This document shows, in pieces, positions 28,586 to 37,305 of a stretch of 64,000 bases of DNA. The stretch covers positions 310,001-374,000 of the forward strand of contig OZ253486.1 in NCBI GenBank assembly GCA_965261925.1, written 5' to 3'. Source of the DNA: Bin87 sp965261925 (GTDB lineage Bacteria > Chloroflexota > Dehalococcoidia > Lucifugimonadales > UBA3495). Below the pieces are notes generated by a model. It was given only the letters and a program-made list of their open reading frames with translations. It was not told the DNA's origin and ran no database searches. Both the position numbers and the translations under genes were made by a program. Position 1 is the stretch's first letter. Each line of letters begins with the position of its first letter.

Positions 28586-28768
28586 TCACCAGACGCCCCT
28601 GGCAGCGTTGTTATGGTTCTCGGCCAGGTCCACACCCGCGGGCGGCGCCGAGACGTTCCCGTGGGCCGTGTCCTGGGTGACCAGGAGCAGGATGAGGGCG
28701 ACTACGGACACCAGCGAAATGACAAAACTCAGGCGGGCCGGCTGCGTCCATGTCTTGATGACGGTCAA
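28586..28768 (-). CDS. possible one-helix membrane peptide
   Basis: 60 aa from a TTG codon: a short basic start, one hydrophobic helix at about residues 13-30, and a polar tail. No family is recognised and there is no convincing ribosome-binding site, so it could be a chance frame. Confidence 0.2.
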   Translation of the reverse strand: MTVIKTWTQPARLSFVISLVSVVALILLLVTQDTAHGNVSAPPAGVDLAENHNNAARGVW

Positions 28769-29193
28769 CGGAGGTGTTCTCGTGTATCGGCAAAGTCGGC
28801 GCGGGTCGGTCTCGGCGGGTTCTCCCGTACTTGGCCCTTTCTCGCGACTGCCTATGATTTGGCGTATTTTTTGAAATTCTACTTATATGCGTTCCAGAAT
28901 AACCGCGCAGCGTGAATTTGACGTGAAAAACCCATCTGTTTTTGTGAGTGTCCCGTGAGATTCCTGGGCGCCGATTCCCATGGAACAGCCGGCCTTTGCG
29001 TGGGCGATTCCCGGTGCACGGCCACACACTATCGGGGCCCCGGAAACCATCCCGCCGCGATTGATCGACGGGCGAGGAAATACCGCCGAAGGTGTCCCGA
29101 CCGCGCAGCTGTCGGGCGTGGTGGCAGCGAACGTCGTGCGCGACAGTGCCGTTGGGGCGGCCTGCTGCCGTCTCCGGCCCGGGGTCTGGATGG

Positions 29194-29210
29194 ATCTGAC
29201 CTGGTCAGAT
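29194..29210. repeat. 17-base palindrome, operator-like
   Basis: ATCTGACC-T-GGTCAGAT is a perfect inverted repeat with one central base, lying 31 bases beyond the stop codon of the amidohydrolase gene. There is no T-run on either strand, so it is not a typical terminator. The length and symmetry would suit a dimeric repressor (GntR or TetR type), but no regulator gene is nearby. Confidence 0.4.
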
Positions 29211-29241
29211 TCCTCTGCCGGTACCTGACCGCCCCGGGTCT

Positions 29242-30243
29242 CTACAATCGGTAGGCCCTGACCGCCGTGCCCTGGAACATCGCCGCCTTTTCCGCGTCCG
29301 AATAGGCTGAGGTCACGCGTTTGAAGGCGTTCCAGGCCGTGGTGTACGGATAGGAAGCCTTGTCCACCGGGAAATTGCTCTCGAACATGCAGCGCTCGGG
29401 TCCGAAATGCTCGATGCAGTAATCCAGCCAGGGCCGGATGGTATCGGCCAGCTCTTCCGAACCTGGCGGCACGTCGCGCTGATGCCAGTCGTAGCCGCTG
29501 ATCACGTTGCCGAACCCGCCCAGCTTGACGACCACGTTTTCGTGGGCCGCAACGGCCGCGATGCCGGTCTGCCAGTCGGCGAACACCTCGTCACGGCGCC
29601 CGGTGTAGGGACCCACGCCCAGCGGGCGCCCGATGTGGTTCAGGATTATGATGGCGTCGGGGAACGCTCCGGCCAGGTCGGCCAGTTCGCCAAGCTGAGT
29701 GTGGTACACCAGCGCGTCGAAGCTGAGCCCCATGCGCTGCAAGCGGTCGAACCCGGCGCGGAAAGTCGCGTCGCCGAGCATCCCCGGTGTGCTGGAACGT
29801 CCGGCTGTGACTTCGGGGCTGGCGTCCCAGGCGCACGAGAACCGTATCCCGCGGAACCGGTTGGCGCTGGCTGCTACGTGGCTTTCCAGAACCGGGGCCA
29901 CGGCGTCGCCCAGCATCAGGTTGGCGTTGGCAATGATGCCGGCGGCGACCTCAGTGGACCCATACTGACCGCTGGCGCTCTGGGCGGAGATGCCCTGGAC
30001 AAACTCGGTTTCGCCGACCGCCCGCATTTCCTCCGGCCCCTTGGCCCGGTACATGGAGTGGCACTCGATGAATACCGTCTGCGCGACGTTGTGACCGCCG
30101 CCCAGGTCCTGCGTAAGTTGGTCCAGCAGGTAGCGGTCGCCCTCCCGGTCCCAGAAGTGATGGTGCGGGTCGCAGATGGGCAGACCGGGATCGATGGCCT
30201 CTTCCACCTTCTGGCCGAGCCAGGCCTCGCGCTGGATGGACAT
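29242..30243 (-). CDS. amidohydrolase-family metal-dependent hydrolase
   Basis: 333 aa from ATG at 30243; the longer frame upstream runs through a tandem repeat and is rejected. The metal-binding H-x-H motif is in LPICDPHHHFWDREGDRYLL; later conserved parts are FRGIRFSCAWD, DAIIILNHIGRPLGVG and CMFESNFPVDK, typical of the amidohydrolase-2 group that includes lactonases such as LigI and gamma-resorcylate-type decarboxylases. It probably acts on a lactone or carboxylated aromatic intermediate. It is followed upstream by an AhpD-like gene on the same strand. Confidence 0.88.
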   Translation of the reverse strand: MSIQREAWLGQKVEEAIDPGLPICDPHHHFWDREGDRYLLDQLTQDLGGGHNVAQTVFIECHSMYRAKGPEEMRAVGETEFVQGISAQSASGQYGSTEVAAGIIANANLMLGDAVAPVLESHVAASANRFRGIRFSCAWDASPEVTAGRSSTPGMLGDATFRAGFDRLQRMGLSFDALVYHTQLGELADLAGAFPDAIIILNHIGRPLGVGPYTGRRDEVFADWQTGIAAVAAHENVVVKLGGFGNVISGYDWHQRDVPPGSEELADTIRPWLDYCIEHFGPERCMFESNFPVDKASYPYTTAWNAFKRVTSAYSDAEKAAMFQGTAVRAYRL

Positions 30244-30256
30244 GTTGGGTTCCTCT

Positions 30257-30324
30257 CGATACGGGGAGCGGCTCGATACAGGGAGCGGCTCTATGCGGGC
30301 AACGGCTCTACACAGGGAGCGGCT
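30257..30324. repeat. 17-bp tandem repeat, four copies
   Basis: Units at 30257-30273, 30274-30290, 30291-30307 and 30308-30324, all ending in CGGCT and of the form CGATACGGGGAGCGGCT with a few changes per copy. The array fills the gap between the two minus-strand genes and its last copy contains the TAG stop codon of the AhpD-like gene. Confidence 0.9.
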
Positions 30325-30865
30325 TCTCGGTGATGTTGTCGGGAAGTTCGACGCCGAAAGCATTCACGTTGAAGGCCAGCATGGAGTAGCAGCCCATGAG
30401 CGTGGTGAGTTCCGTCGCGCCGTTCCGGCCGAAGTGCTGCACCACCGCGTCGAAGGAGTCCGGGCTAACGCTGCGGGTGCGGAAGAACTGCTGCCCGTAG
30501 TCCACGACCGCGGCCTCGTCAGCTGCCGGGTTGGGCAGTTCCTGCCGGTCACGCAGCGCGTCGACGATCTCGTCGCGCAGGCCGGCCTGGCGGGCCGGCG
30601 GAGCGTGGGCGTTCCAGATGAACTGGCAATTGTTCTCGCGGGCGGCCACCAACATGGCCAACTCGCGGATGCGCGGCGACAGCGAGGTGTCGGTGCGCAG
30701 GTACAGCGCCAGACCCAGGGCGCGCTGCGCCACCTCCGGCGCGTTGAGTATCACGGAACCCGGCCCCGTGGTTGGCACCTCGCCCCGGTCGGCGACGAAG
30801 GCATCGAACGCGGCGCGCTCGTTTTCCGGCACTGATTCGCGTGTCACTGTTGGAGTTCGGGCCAT
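30308..30865 (-). CDS. carboxymuconolactone decarboxylase/AhpD-like protein
   Basis: 185 aa from ATG at 30865, with GGGAGG upstream. The CMD/AhpD helical fold is shown by SPRIRELAMLVAARENNCQFIWNAHAPPARQAG, where the usual CxxC of AhpD is replaced by a single Cys plus a downstream His (C-x6-H), as in the gamma-carboxymuconolactone decarboxylase-like branch. Such proteins work as decarboxylases, lactone-related enzymes or alkylhydroperoxidases. Its place beside an amidohydrolase suggests a ring-cleavage or lactone pathway (inference). Confidence 0.82.
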   Translation of the reverse strand: MARTPTVTRESVPENERAAFDAFVADRGEVPTTGPGSVILNAPEVAQRALGLALYLRTDTSLSPRIRELAMLVAARENNCQFIWNAHAPPARQAGLRDEIVDALRDRQELPNPAADEAAVVDYGQQFFRTRSVSPDSFDAVVQHFGRNGATELTTLMGCYSMLAFNVNAFGVELPDNITEKPLPV

Positions 30866-30928
30866 AATGTCCTCCCTGCGTTCGTTTCTCGCCTGTTCGG
30901 GCACAGTCTAACACCGTTCGTCGCCCCG

Positions 30929-31324
30929 TCACGGCGCAAAACTCGACCGCGCCTGCGCGCCCCAACGACCGTTAGCGCGGGTCATGATCCATAGCGAGCG
31001 GTAAGTGGCGATGGCCGTATCCGATTCGTCCCACCGGGTGAACTGGATCAGCACGTGGACCTTGTGCTCGGAGCTGTGGATCACCTCGGTGGAGTCCAGC
31101 GTGGTGTGATGCCAGTCCGGCCCCGCCCGGGCGTAGAAGTCGCGGAGATAGGTTTCCTCCAACTCGGCCCGGTCGTGCCAGATGGCCACGCCTTCGCCGG
31201 AAATGCGCACATGCGGCAGGTGCAGCAGATCGTAGAGCGCCGCGTCGTCCCGAGCGTTCAGCGCCGCCATGAACTCCGCGATGGCCGTTACCGCCGCGTT
31301 GGATGCCTCAGTGGTTGCGCTCAT
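30929..31324 (-). CDS. NTF2/SnoaL-like fold protein
   Basis: 131 aa from ATG at 31324. It has the cone-shaped alpha+beta NTF2-like pattern: ITAIAEFMAALNARDDAALYDLLH-type start, then HVRISGEGVAIWHDRAELEE, and the final strands HVLIQFTRWD and SLWIMTRANGRWGAQARSS. Members include ketosteroid-isomerase-like and DUF4440 proteins; no catalytic residues can be assigned. It may be co-transcribed with the AhpD-like and amidohydrolase genes. Confidence 0.75.
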   Translation of the reverse strand: MSATTEASNAAVTAIAEFMAALNARDDAALYDLLHLPHVRISGEGVAIWHDRAELEETYLRDFYARAGPDWHHTTLDSTEVIHSSEHKVHVLIQFTRWDESDTAIATYRSLWIMTRANGRWGAQARSSFAP

Positions 31325-31465
31325 GCTGCTATCCTCCGGGTTGCCCGGGCAATTGATGCGAAGCCGGCGTGTGGCGGACGCCGCAGCCGATTGTCGGCCC
31401 GTAGGGAATGTTGTACCATCATTTGGCTTCAAATTCGCCTAAGCCGGACTCTGGAGGGTAGCTTT

Positions 31466-32641
31466 ATGGCCAGCACCGCACAACGTGACCGCGACATCGC
31501 CATCGTCGGCGTCGCCGAATCGGACGAGATGGGCAACGTTCCCAACAAGTCCTCCCTCCAGCATCACGCAGAGGCCGCCTACAACGCGCTGGATGATGCC
31601 GGGTTGTCCATGTCAGACGTGAACGGGCTGATGACCGCCGGATTCAGCACCCTGGCAACCGCCGAGTACTTTGGCGTCCAGCCATCCTTCACCGACAACA
31701 CCTCCGTGGGGGGCTCCTCTTTCGTGATCCACGTGGCCCATGCCGCCGCGGCCATCCGGGCCGGCTACTGCGACACGGTGCTGATCACCCACGGTCAGGC
31801 CGGTCGGTCCACCAGAGTAGCGGTTCCGGGGGACCGGAACCTCCCCGTGGCCCAGTACGAGACGCCGTACGGCATGATCGGCCAGCCCATCAACTATGCC
31901 ATGGCCTGCACCCGCTACATGCACGACTACGGCGAAGAACGCACCCGACAGGCGCTGGCCGAAATCGCCGTTTCCACCCGCAAGTGGGCCAACCTGAACC
32001 CGATGGCCTACATGCACGACTCGCCGATGTCCTTCGACGACTACCACAACTCCCGCTGGGTGGCGTGGCCTTTCCACCTGTTCGACTGCTGCCTGGTCAC
32101 CGACTCCGGCGCGGCCATCATCGTCACCACCGCCGAGAAGGCGGCAAACTGCAAGAAGGAGCCGGTGTGGGTGCTGGGCGCCGCAGAGGGCCACGACCAC
32201 AACCTCATCAGCTTCATGCCCAACCATACGTCGACGTGGTCCCGTGAGACCGGCCCCTTGTCCCTTGAACGGTCCGGCCTGACCCACGGCGACATCGACC
32301 TGACGATGATCTACGACTCCTTCACCTACACCACGCTGGTGACCATTGAGGGCCTGGGCTTCTGCGGGCCGGGCGAGGGCCCCGACTTCGTTGCCAATCA
32401 GCGCACCGCCCCGGGCGGCGACTTCGCCCTCAACACCAACGGAGGCGGGCTCTCGTACTCCCACCCTGGCATGTACGGCAGCTTCCTGCTGGTGGAGGCA
32501 GTACGTCAGCTGCGCAGCGAGTGCGGCGACCGCCAGGTCCATCGCAAGGGCTCCTCCGACCAGCCGGCGGCCACCAGCATGGTCAACGGAACCGGCGGGT
32601 CCCTGTCCTCAACCGGGACCGTGGTGCTGGCAACCGGCTAG
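31466..32641 (+). CDS. thiolase-like protein lacking the usual nucleophilic cysteine
   Basis: 391 aa from ATG at 31466, preceded by GGAGGG. The thiolase fold is clear: a first half with AEAAYNALDDAGLSMSDVNG and HAAAAIRAGYCDTVLITHG, and a C-terminal NTNGGGLSYSHPGMYGSFLL that carries the GHP-like catalytic loop. Where true thiolases have C-x-S-G on the nucleophile loop, this protein reads NTSVGGSSFVIH with no Cys. It is therefore a SCP2-thiolase-like or non-degradative member, perhaps acting on bulky acyl-CoA together with a DUF35-type partner, none of which is adjacent. Substrate unknown. Confidence 0.82.
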   Translation: MASTAQRDRDIAIVGVAESDEMGNVPNKSSLQHHAEAAYNALDDAGLSMSDVNGLMTAGFSTLATAEYFGVQPSFTDNTSVGGSSFVIHVAHAAAAIRAGYCDTVLITHGQAGRSTRVAVPGDRNLPVAQYETPYGMIGQPINYAMACTRYMHDYGEERTRQALAEIAVSTRKWANLNPMAYMHDSPMSFDDYHNSRWVAWPFHLFDCCLVTDSGAAIIVTTAEKAANCKKEPVWVLGAAEGHDHNLISFMPNHTSTWSRETGPLSLERSGLTHGDIDLTMIYDSFTYTTLVTIEGLGFCGPGEGPDFVANQRTAPGGDFALNTNGGGLSYSHPGMYGSFLLVEAVRQLRSECGDRQVHRKGSSDQPAATSMVNGTGGSLSSTGTVVLATG

Positions 32642-32675
32642 GCAGGTCGGCGATTCGGCAGCTACCAACAGCAAG

Positions 32676-33068
32676 GTGGATCCGCTGAGGAGCATCGCCG
32701 AGCGCTATTGGGTCGTATACTATCTGGTATACGTTGCTGGAGTGGGGATCGGTCTGTCGAGGTATCACCCTCTGCGAGAACAGGGTAAGGATGAACTATT
32801 TGCGCTGGTAGGTATCTTCGCGCTGGCGGCAGGCTTGACGCTATTGGTGGCGATCGTTCTGGAGGTGCTTGGACGCATGGTGTTGCTAATACCGGCTGAA
32901 ATCAAAAGGTTGAAAGAACAGGGTCGAAAGGAAGGTCGGAGAGAGGAGCGCCGGCGGATCGTTGAGGCCTTGCGGCAACTCGGCGAACGCGAAGACGGCT
33001 CCATCCACATCACGTTGACTCCTGAAGTCATGAAATTGCTAATGGACGACACCGAGCGCGGTTCGTAG
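32676..33068 (+). CDS. small membrane protein with charged coiled tail
   Basis: 130 aa from GTG at 32676, the first start after the thiolase stop. Two hydrophobic helices at about 12-28 (YWVVYYLVYVAGVGIGL) and 40-70, then a strongly charged helix (EIKRLKEQGRKEGRREERRRI) and a short tail. Family not recognised. Start codon uncertain because the frame continues upstream through the thiolase gene. Confidence 0.55.
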   Translation: MDPLRSIAERYWVVYYLVYVAGVGIGLSRYHPLREQGKDELFALVGIFALAAGLTLLVAIVLEVLGRMVLLIPAEIKRLKEQGRKEGRREERRRIVEALRQLGEREDGSIHITLTPEVMKLLMDDTERGS

Positions 33069-33181
33069 CGTCCCGCGGGCACCGGCTCGCCGCCAGTGCC
33101 CGCCAGTCGTCTCCCGACTTCAGGGCATCCATTTCACCAGGATTAATCAACCAACATCCCGTCGAGTCAACATCGTAAAGT

Positions 33182-34273
33182 ATGGACATCGTAATCATCG
33201 GCCTCCCCCAATCCGGCAAATCTGCCCTTTTCAACGCACTCACCCTGGGCAGGTCCGACTCCAGCGGCGCGTCGGGCAGCGCCACCGAAATGCACTTGGG
33301 TATGGTCAAGGTGCCGGACCCGCGTCTGGACTACCTGGGTACCATCTACAATCCCCGCAAGATTGTTCCAGCGGAGATACGCTATACCGACCTCCCCGGC
33401 CCCGAGGGCATGGCGCGGTCGCAGGGGATCAGCGGGCGTTATCGCAACATCCTCCAGTCCGCCACCGCGTTTCTCGTGGTGGTGCGGGCATTTCAAAGTG
33501 ACGCGGTGCCTCATCCCACGGGAGCGGTGGATCCGGCGCGTGATCTTGAAAACATGCTGGGCGAGTTGTCGTTTGCCGACCTGGAGGTGCTGGAACGGGC
33601 GTCGACGCGGCTGGCCGACCAGGTCAACAAGACTAAGCCGGCCGAAAGGCCGATGGTGGTGCGCCACAAGGAGACCGTGGACAAGGCCCGAGCCGGCCTG
33701 GAGAGCGGGGTTCCGGTACGCCGGCAGACCTTCACCGACTCGGAACGCGCCGTGCTGGTCAACTACCAACTGCTCACGGACAAAAACGTAATTGCCGTGT
33801 TCAACACTGATGAAGGCGCCGATGTAATATCGATCTCCGACCTGGACATCGATCCGGGGCTCACCGCCGGCGTCGGGCAGGTGAGCATCAGCGCGCGCAT
33901 CGAGGCTGAGTTGAGCACGATGGACCCGGAAGAGGCCAACGAATTCCGCGCCGATCTGGACCTGGGCGAGTCGGCAACCTCCCAAGTGATCCGCGCCAGC
34001 TACGAGAATTTGGGGCTCGTGTCCTTCCTGACCGTTGGTGATGACGAGGTGCGGGCCTGGAGCGTTCCCGGCGGTATGCCGGCCGTGAACGCCGCCGGTG
34101 TCATCCATACCGATTTCACCCGCGGGTTCATCCGGGCGGAGGTCATCGCCTACGACGATTATTGCTCCTGCGGCGGGATGGTACAGGGCCGCAAGGAGGG
34201 ACTGCTGCGCTCCGAGGGGAAGACCTACCCGGTCAAAGACGGGGACATCATCAACTTCCTGGTCAACACGTAG
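33182..34273 (+). CDS. ychF: YchF/OLA1-type P-loop NTPase
   Basis: 363 aa Obg-family ATPase/GTPase associated with ribosomes and redox stress. The P-loop is IGLPQSGKSALFNALT (residues 6-21), G3-like YTDLPG is present, and the specificity region reads AVFNTDEG rather than canonical NKxD, as expected for the ATP-preferring YchF branch. The C-terminal TGS domain (GFIRAEVIAYDDY, then LRSEGKTYPVKDGDIINFLV) is complete. The usual long coiled-coil insertion between is present. A GNAT gene follows five bases downstream. Confidence 0.9.
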   Translation: MDIVIIGLPQSGKSALFNALTLGRSDSSGASGSATEMHLGMVKVPDPRLDYLGTIYNPRKIVPAEIRYTDLPGPEGMARSQGISGRYRNILQSATAFLVVVRAFQSDAVPHPTGAVDPARDLENMLGELSFADLEVLERASTRLADQVNKTKPAERPMVVRHKETVDKARAGLESGVPVRRQTFTDSERAVLVNYQLLTDKNVIAVFNTDEGADVISISDLDIDPGLTAGVGQVSISARIEAELSTMDPEEANEFRADLDLGESATSQVIRASYENLGLVSFLTVGDDEVRAWSVPGGMPAVNAAGVIHTDFTRGFIRAEVIAYDDYCSCGGMVQGRKEGLLRSEGKTYPVKDGDIINFLVNT

Positions 34274-34278
34274 GCGCC

Positions 34279-34785
34279 ATGATTTCCGTCCGCCAGTTCC
34301 GTGCCGAAGACGCCGAGGCGGTCCGAAACTTGTTCGTTCACGCTCAGGACGATTTTGCCGGGAGCTACCTCCACAACGACGCCGACCGCGAGGGGTTCCG
34401 CGAATACCTCGACGGCGCCCTCACCCACGATCTGGCGCACATCGAGCAGAGCTATCTGCTGCGTCGTGGCAGCAATTTCTGGATGGCCGAACTTGAAGGG
34501 CAAGTGGTGGGTTGCATCGGAGCCTACCGTCGGGACGAAGAAGAAGTGGAGATCCGGCGTCTAGCGGTGGACCGTTCCGCTCGGCGTAAGGGTGTGGCCT
34601 CCCGCCTGTTGGATGAGGCAGAGGAGTTCTGCCGCGACGCGGGGTACGCGCGAACCATCGTCTGGACATCCAACCACATGTCCGCCGCCATCGGCTTTCT
34701 GAAGCATCGCGGCTACCACGAACTGGAGGATCACGCGTTTCCGCATACCAGCCTGACGCTCTATCTGTATGGGCTGGAGTTGTGA
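34279..34785 (+). CDS. GNAT-family N-acetyltransferase
   Basis: 168 aa from ATG at 34279. Acetyl-CoA-binding motif A is visible as IRRLAVDRSARRKGVASRLL (R/Q-x-x-G-x-G/A pattern: RRKGVA), preceded by a strand GQVVGCIGAYRRDEEEVEI and followed by CRDAGYARTIVWTSNHM and FLKHRGY. Substrate unknown. It is five bases downstream of ychF and likely on the same transcript; it is convergent with the VOC gene. Confidence 0.85.
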   Translation: MISVRQFRAEDAEAVRNLFVHAQDDFAGSYLHNDADREGFREYLDGALTHDLAHIEQSYLLRRGSNFWMAELEGQVVGCIGAYRRDEEEVEIRRLAVDRSARRKGVASRLLDEAEEFCRDAGYARTIVWTSNHMSAAIGFLKHRGYHELEDHAFPHTSLTLYLYGLEL

Positions 34786-34789
34786 GGCT

Positions 34790-35152
34790 TTAGACGGGTT
34801 CCAGCGGCCGAGCAAAGCTTATCTCGTGGCCGTCGGGGTCGGTGATGTGGTAATAACGCTCGCGCCAAGGGGCGTCATCCGGCTTGCCGTCGGGCGCGTA
34901 GCCGGCCTCAACCATTCGCCGGTGGTGGGCATCCACATCGTCGACGTACAGGATGCAGCGGCCCCACCAGCGAACATCGGCGTCGGCGGAGAGGATCAGG
35001 TTCAGGTAGCCGCCGCCGATTCGAAACGAAGTGAAGCTCGTATCCGGCCCGCCGTACAGGATGGGTATGCCCGCTCCGTCGTGGTAGAAGGCCACCGCCC
35101 GCGCCATGTCATGGACCGCCAGCGTAATCGCGCTGATACTCTGTACCGTCAT
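34790..35152 (-). CDS. VOC-superfamily (glyoxalase-like) protein
   Basis: 120 aa from ATG at 35152. Two beta-alpha-beta-beta-beta modules of the vicinal-oxygen-chelate fold: ITLAVHDMARAVAFYHDGAG and GRCILYVDDVDAHHRRMVEAG, ending in the conserved YYHITDPDGHEISFARP with a metal-ligand Glu. Members include glyoxalases, dioxygenases and bleomycin-resistance proteins; which one is not decidable. It is divergent from larE, with 78 bases between the two start codons. Confidence 0.85.
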   Translation of the reverse strand: MTVQSISAITLAVHDMARAVAFYHDGAGIPILYGGPDTSFTSFRIGGGYLNLILSADADVRWWGRCILYVDDVDAHHRRMVEAGYAPDGKPDDAPWRERYYHITDPDGHEISFARPLEPV

Positions 35153-35230
35153 CGTGCGTCCCCTCGGCAGTGCGCAGACCCCGTTGTAGTAGAATGATCC
35201 CAAACTCGATAGGACTTGCCGGCAGGAATT

Positions 35231-36082
35231 ATGTCAAATTTTGACCATCCCCGCATGGATGGCCCCCCCGAATGTCTGCCCCGATTGGAAGCGATCCTGC
35301 GGGAGATGCAATCGGTGGTCGTCGCCTACTCGGGCGGCGTCGACAGCGCGTTGCTCTCCGTGGCAGCCCATCGTGCGCTGGGCCAGCGCGCCCTCGCCGT
35401 GACCGCGATATCGCCGGCCCTGGCCGCTCGAGATCTGGGCGACGCGGAAAGCGTTGCTCATCAGTTCGGGCTCAACCACCGCGTCATACACACCGACGAA
35501 TTGCAGCGAGAAGGCTACGTGGCCAACTCCCCCCAGCGGTGCTATTTCTGCAAGACGGAACTCTACGACCAATTGGCGGCTTTGGCGTCCGCGGAGAGCT
35601 ACGCATGGGTCGCCAACGGGGCAAACACCGACGACCTGGGCGACTACCGTCCCGGAATGACCGCCGCCGCCGAGCACAACATCCGCAGTCCCATGGTGGA
35701 AGCGGGGATGGATAAAGCGCAGGTGCGCGCCGCCGCGCTCTGGCTGGGCGTCCCGTTGTGGGACAAGCCGGCGCAGCCGTGTCTCTCGTCTCGCATCCCG
35801 TATGGCACGCCGGTCACCGTGGAGTCGCTGCGGCGCATCGAGGCGGCCGAGGACATCCTGCGGGACCTGGGCCTCCGCGAGGTACGCGCTCGCCATCACG
35901 ACAAGCTGTGCCGCATCGAGGTGGGCGCCGACGAGATGGAACTGGCATTTGCCCACCGCGACGAGATCACGCGGCGGCTGAAAGAGCTGGGGTATCTCTG
36001 GGTGTCCCTGGACCTGAACGGCCTGCGCTCCGGCAGCCTCAACGACGTGCTGCGGATAGCCGAGACGGCCCGGCGCCCGTGA
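35231..36082 (+). CDS. larE: ATP-dependent sacrificial sulfur transferase LarE
   Basis: 283 aa PP-loop enzyme of nickel-pincer-nucleotide synthesis: it activates the pyridinium dicarboxylate adenylate and donates sulfur from its own cysteine. The PP-loop VVAYSGGVDSALLSVAAHRA covers residues 30-49, RCYFCKTELYD gives a conserved Cys pair, ANGANTDDLGDYRPGM is diagnostic for LarE, and the sacrificial Cys is expected in KPAQPCLSSRIPYG. Its last four bases overlap larC (GTGA), so the two are translationally coupled. LarB is not in the window. Confidence 0.9.
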   Translation: MSNFDHPRMDGPPECLPRLEAILREMQSVVVAYSGGVDSALLSVAAHRALGQRALAVTAISPALAARDLGDAESVAHQFGLNHRVIHTDELQREGYVANSPQRCYFCKTELYDQLAALASAESYAWVANGANTDDLGDYRPGMTAAAEHNIRSPMVEAGMDKAQVRAAALWLGVPLWDKPAQPCLSSRIPYGTPVTVESLRRIEAAEDILRDLGLREVRARHHDKLCRIEVGADEMELAFAHRDEITRRLKELGYLWVSLDLNGLRSGSLNDVLRIAETARRP

Positions 36083-37305
36083 AAATCGCCTATATCCAGT
36101 CCGTCGGCGGCGCCAGCGGCGATATGCTCCTCGGCGCGCTGCTCGATGCGGGGCTGCCGTTGGATGATGTGAAAGAGGCCGTTGGTGCCCTCGGCATCCC
36201 CGGGGTCGAAATCGCGATGGCCACAGAGATGCGCTGCGAGGTACGGGGCACCCGCGCCCCGGTGGACGTGTCGGCGGCGCCGCGCTACAGCCCGCGGCAG
36301 ATGCTGGACGCCGTGGCAGGGGCAGCCGCATTGTCCGCCCACACCCGCGAACGCGCCACCGCCGCGCTCAACGCCCTCTTTGCCGCCGAGGCCCGGGTAC
36401 ACGGGGACGATCCCGACCAGATCCACCTGCATGAGCTGGGCACGGCCGACACACTGGTTGACGTGGTGGGCGTCGTGCATGGGTTGGAACAGTTGGGCGT
36501 AGAGCGCGTCTATGCCGCGCCGTTGGTGTTGGGCGAACCGGGCGGCCCGAGGAGACCTGGCGGCTACAGCAACCCAGCGCCGGCGACGCTGGAGATCATT
36601 GCCGCGTCCGGAGCGCCGGTCGCGCCGGAGCGGGCTTTTCATGCCGGCGTGGGGGAGTTGACCACGCCAACGGGCGCGGCCCTGATAACCACGCTGGCCG
36701 AAGAGTTTCGCCAGCCGGCCATGAGCATCGACCGCATTGGCGTGGGCGTCGGCGGCAAGGACCCGGCTGCCTTCCCTAACGTGCTGAGGCTGTGGTTGGG
36801 AGAAACCGTCGGCGCTGACCTGCGCGCCGAGCCGTCGGGTGGTTCGGTCCCACCAGTAGCCCGCTGGCAGGACAACGTCGTGCTGCTGGAAACCAACCTG
36901 GACAACGCCACCGGCGAGCAACTGGGCTTTGCCATGGAGCGATTGTTCGAGGCCGGCGCGCTGGACGTGTGGCACACGCCGATACAGATGAAGAAAAACC
37001 GCCCCGGCGTCCTGCTTTCAGCGCTGGGGCCGGCAGCGCTGGAGAGTCGCCTGGCGGAGGTGTTCCTTCGGGACACGCCGACGCTGGGAGTGCGCGTCCG
37101 CCCGGTGGGTCGCTACGTCGCCGACCGGGACATCGTGACGGTGGAGACGGAGTACGGGCCGATGCGTCTGAAGCGCAAGTGGCTGGGAGGCGAGGTGGTC
37201 AGCGCGGCGGCGGAGTACGAGGACATTGCGGCGGCGGCGCGGGAGAGGGGAGTGGGGTGGAGCGCGGTGAGTAACGCGGTAACGAAGTCTGTGGCAGGGG
37301 ATTAG
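36079..37305 (+). CDS. larC: nickel insertase LarC, single uninterrupted frame
   Basis: 408 aa from GTG at 36079. It makes the nickel-pincer nucleotide by CTP-dependent nickel insertion. Markers: KIAYIQSVGGASGDMLLGAL at the N-terminus, HLHELGTADTLVDVVG with metal-binding His/Glu, ELTTPTGAALITTLA, then LLETNLDNATGEQLGFAMERLFEAGALDVW and a C-terminal CTP-binding half. In lactobacilli larC is split into larC1 and larC2 joined by programmed frameshifting; here both halves are one continuous frame. With larE it indicates a lactate-racemase-type (LarA) enzyme elsewhere in the genome. Confidence 0.9.
   Translation: MKIAYIQSVGGASGDMLLGALLDAGLPLDDVKEAVGALGIPGVEIAMATEMRCEVRGTRAPVDVSAAPRYSPRQMLDAVAGAAALSAHTRERATAALNALFAAEARVHGDDPDQIHLHELGTADTLVDVVGVVHGLEQLGVERVYAAPLVLGEPGGPRRPGGYSNPAPATLEIIAASGAPVAPERAFHAGVGELTTPTGAALITTLAEEFRQPAMSIDRIGVGVGGKDPAAFPNVLRLWLGETVGADLRAEPSGGSVPPVARWQDNVVLLETNLDNATGEQLGFAMERLFEAGALDVWHTPIQMKKNRPGVLLSALGPAALESRLAEVFLRDTPTLGVRVRPVGRYVADRDIVTVETEYGPMRLKRKWLGGEVVSAAAEYEDIAAAARERGVGWSAVSNAVTKSVAGD

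Larger units (their letters stand above)
28317..29241. other. 925-base region without a convincing gene
   Basis: No open frame here looks like a known protein. The best candidate is a 60-codon minus-strand frame (28586..28768, TTG start) with one strong membrane helix (LSFVISLVSVVALILLLV) and no good ribosome site. AT content rises around 28850-28950. A 17-base palindrome lies at 29194-29210. It may be a decayed region or hold regulatory sequence. Confidence 0.4.
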
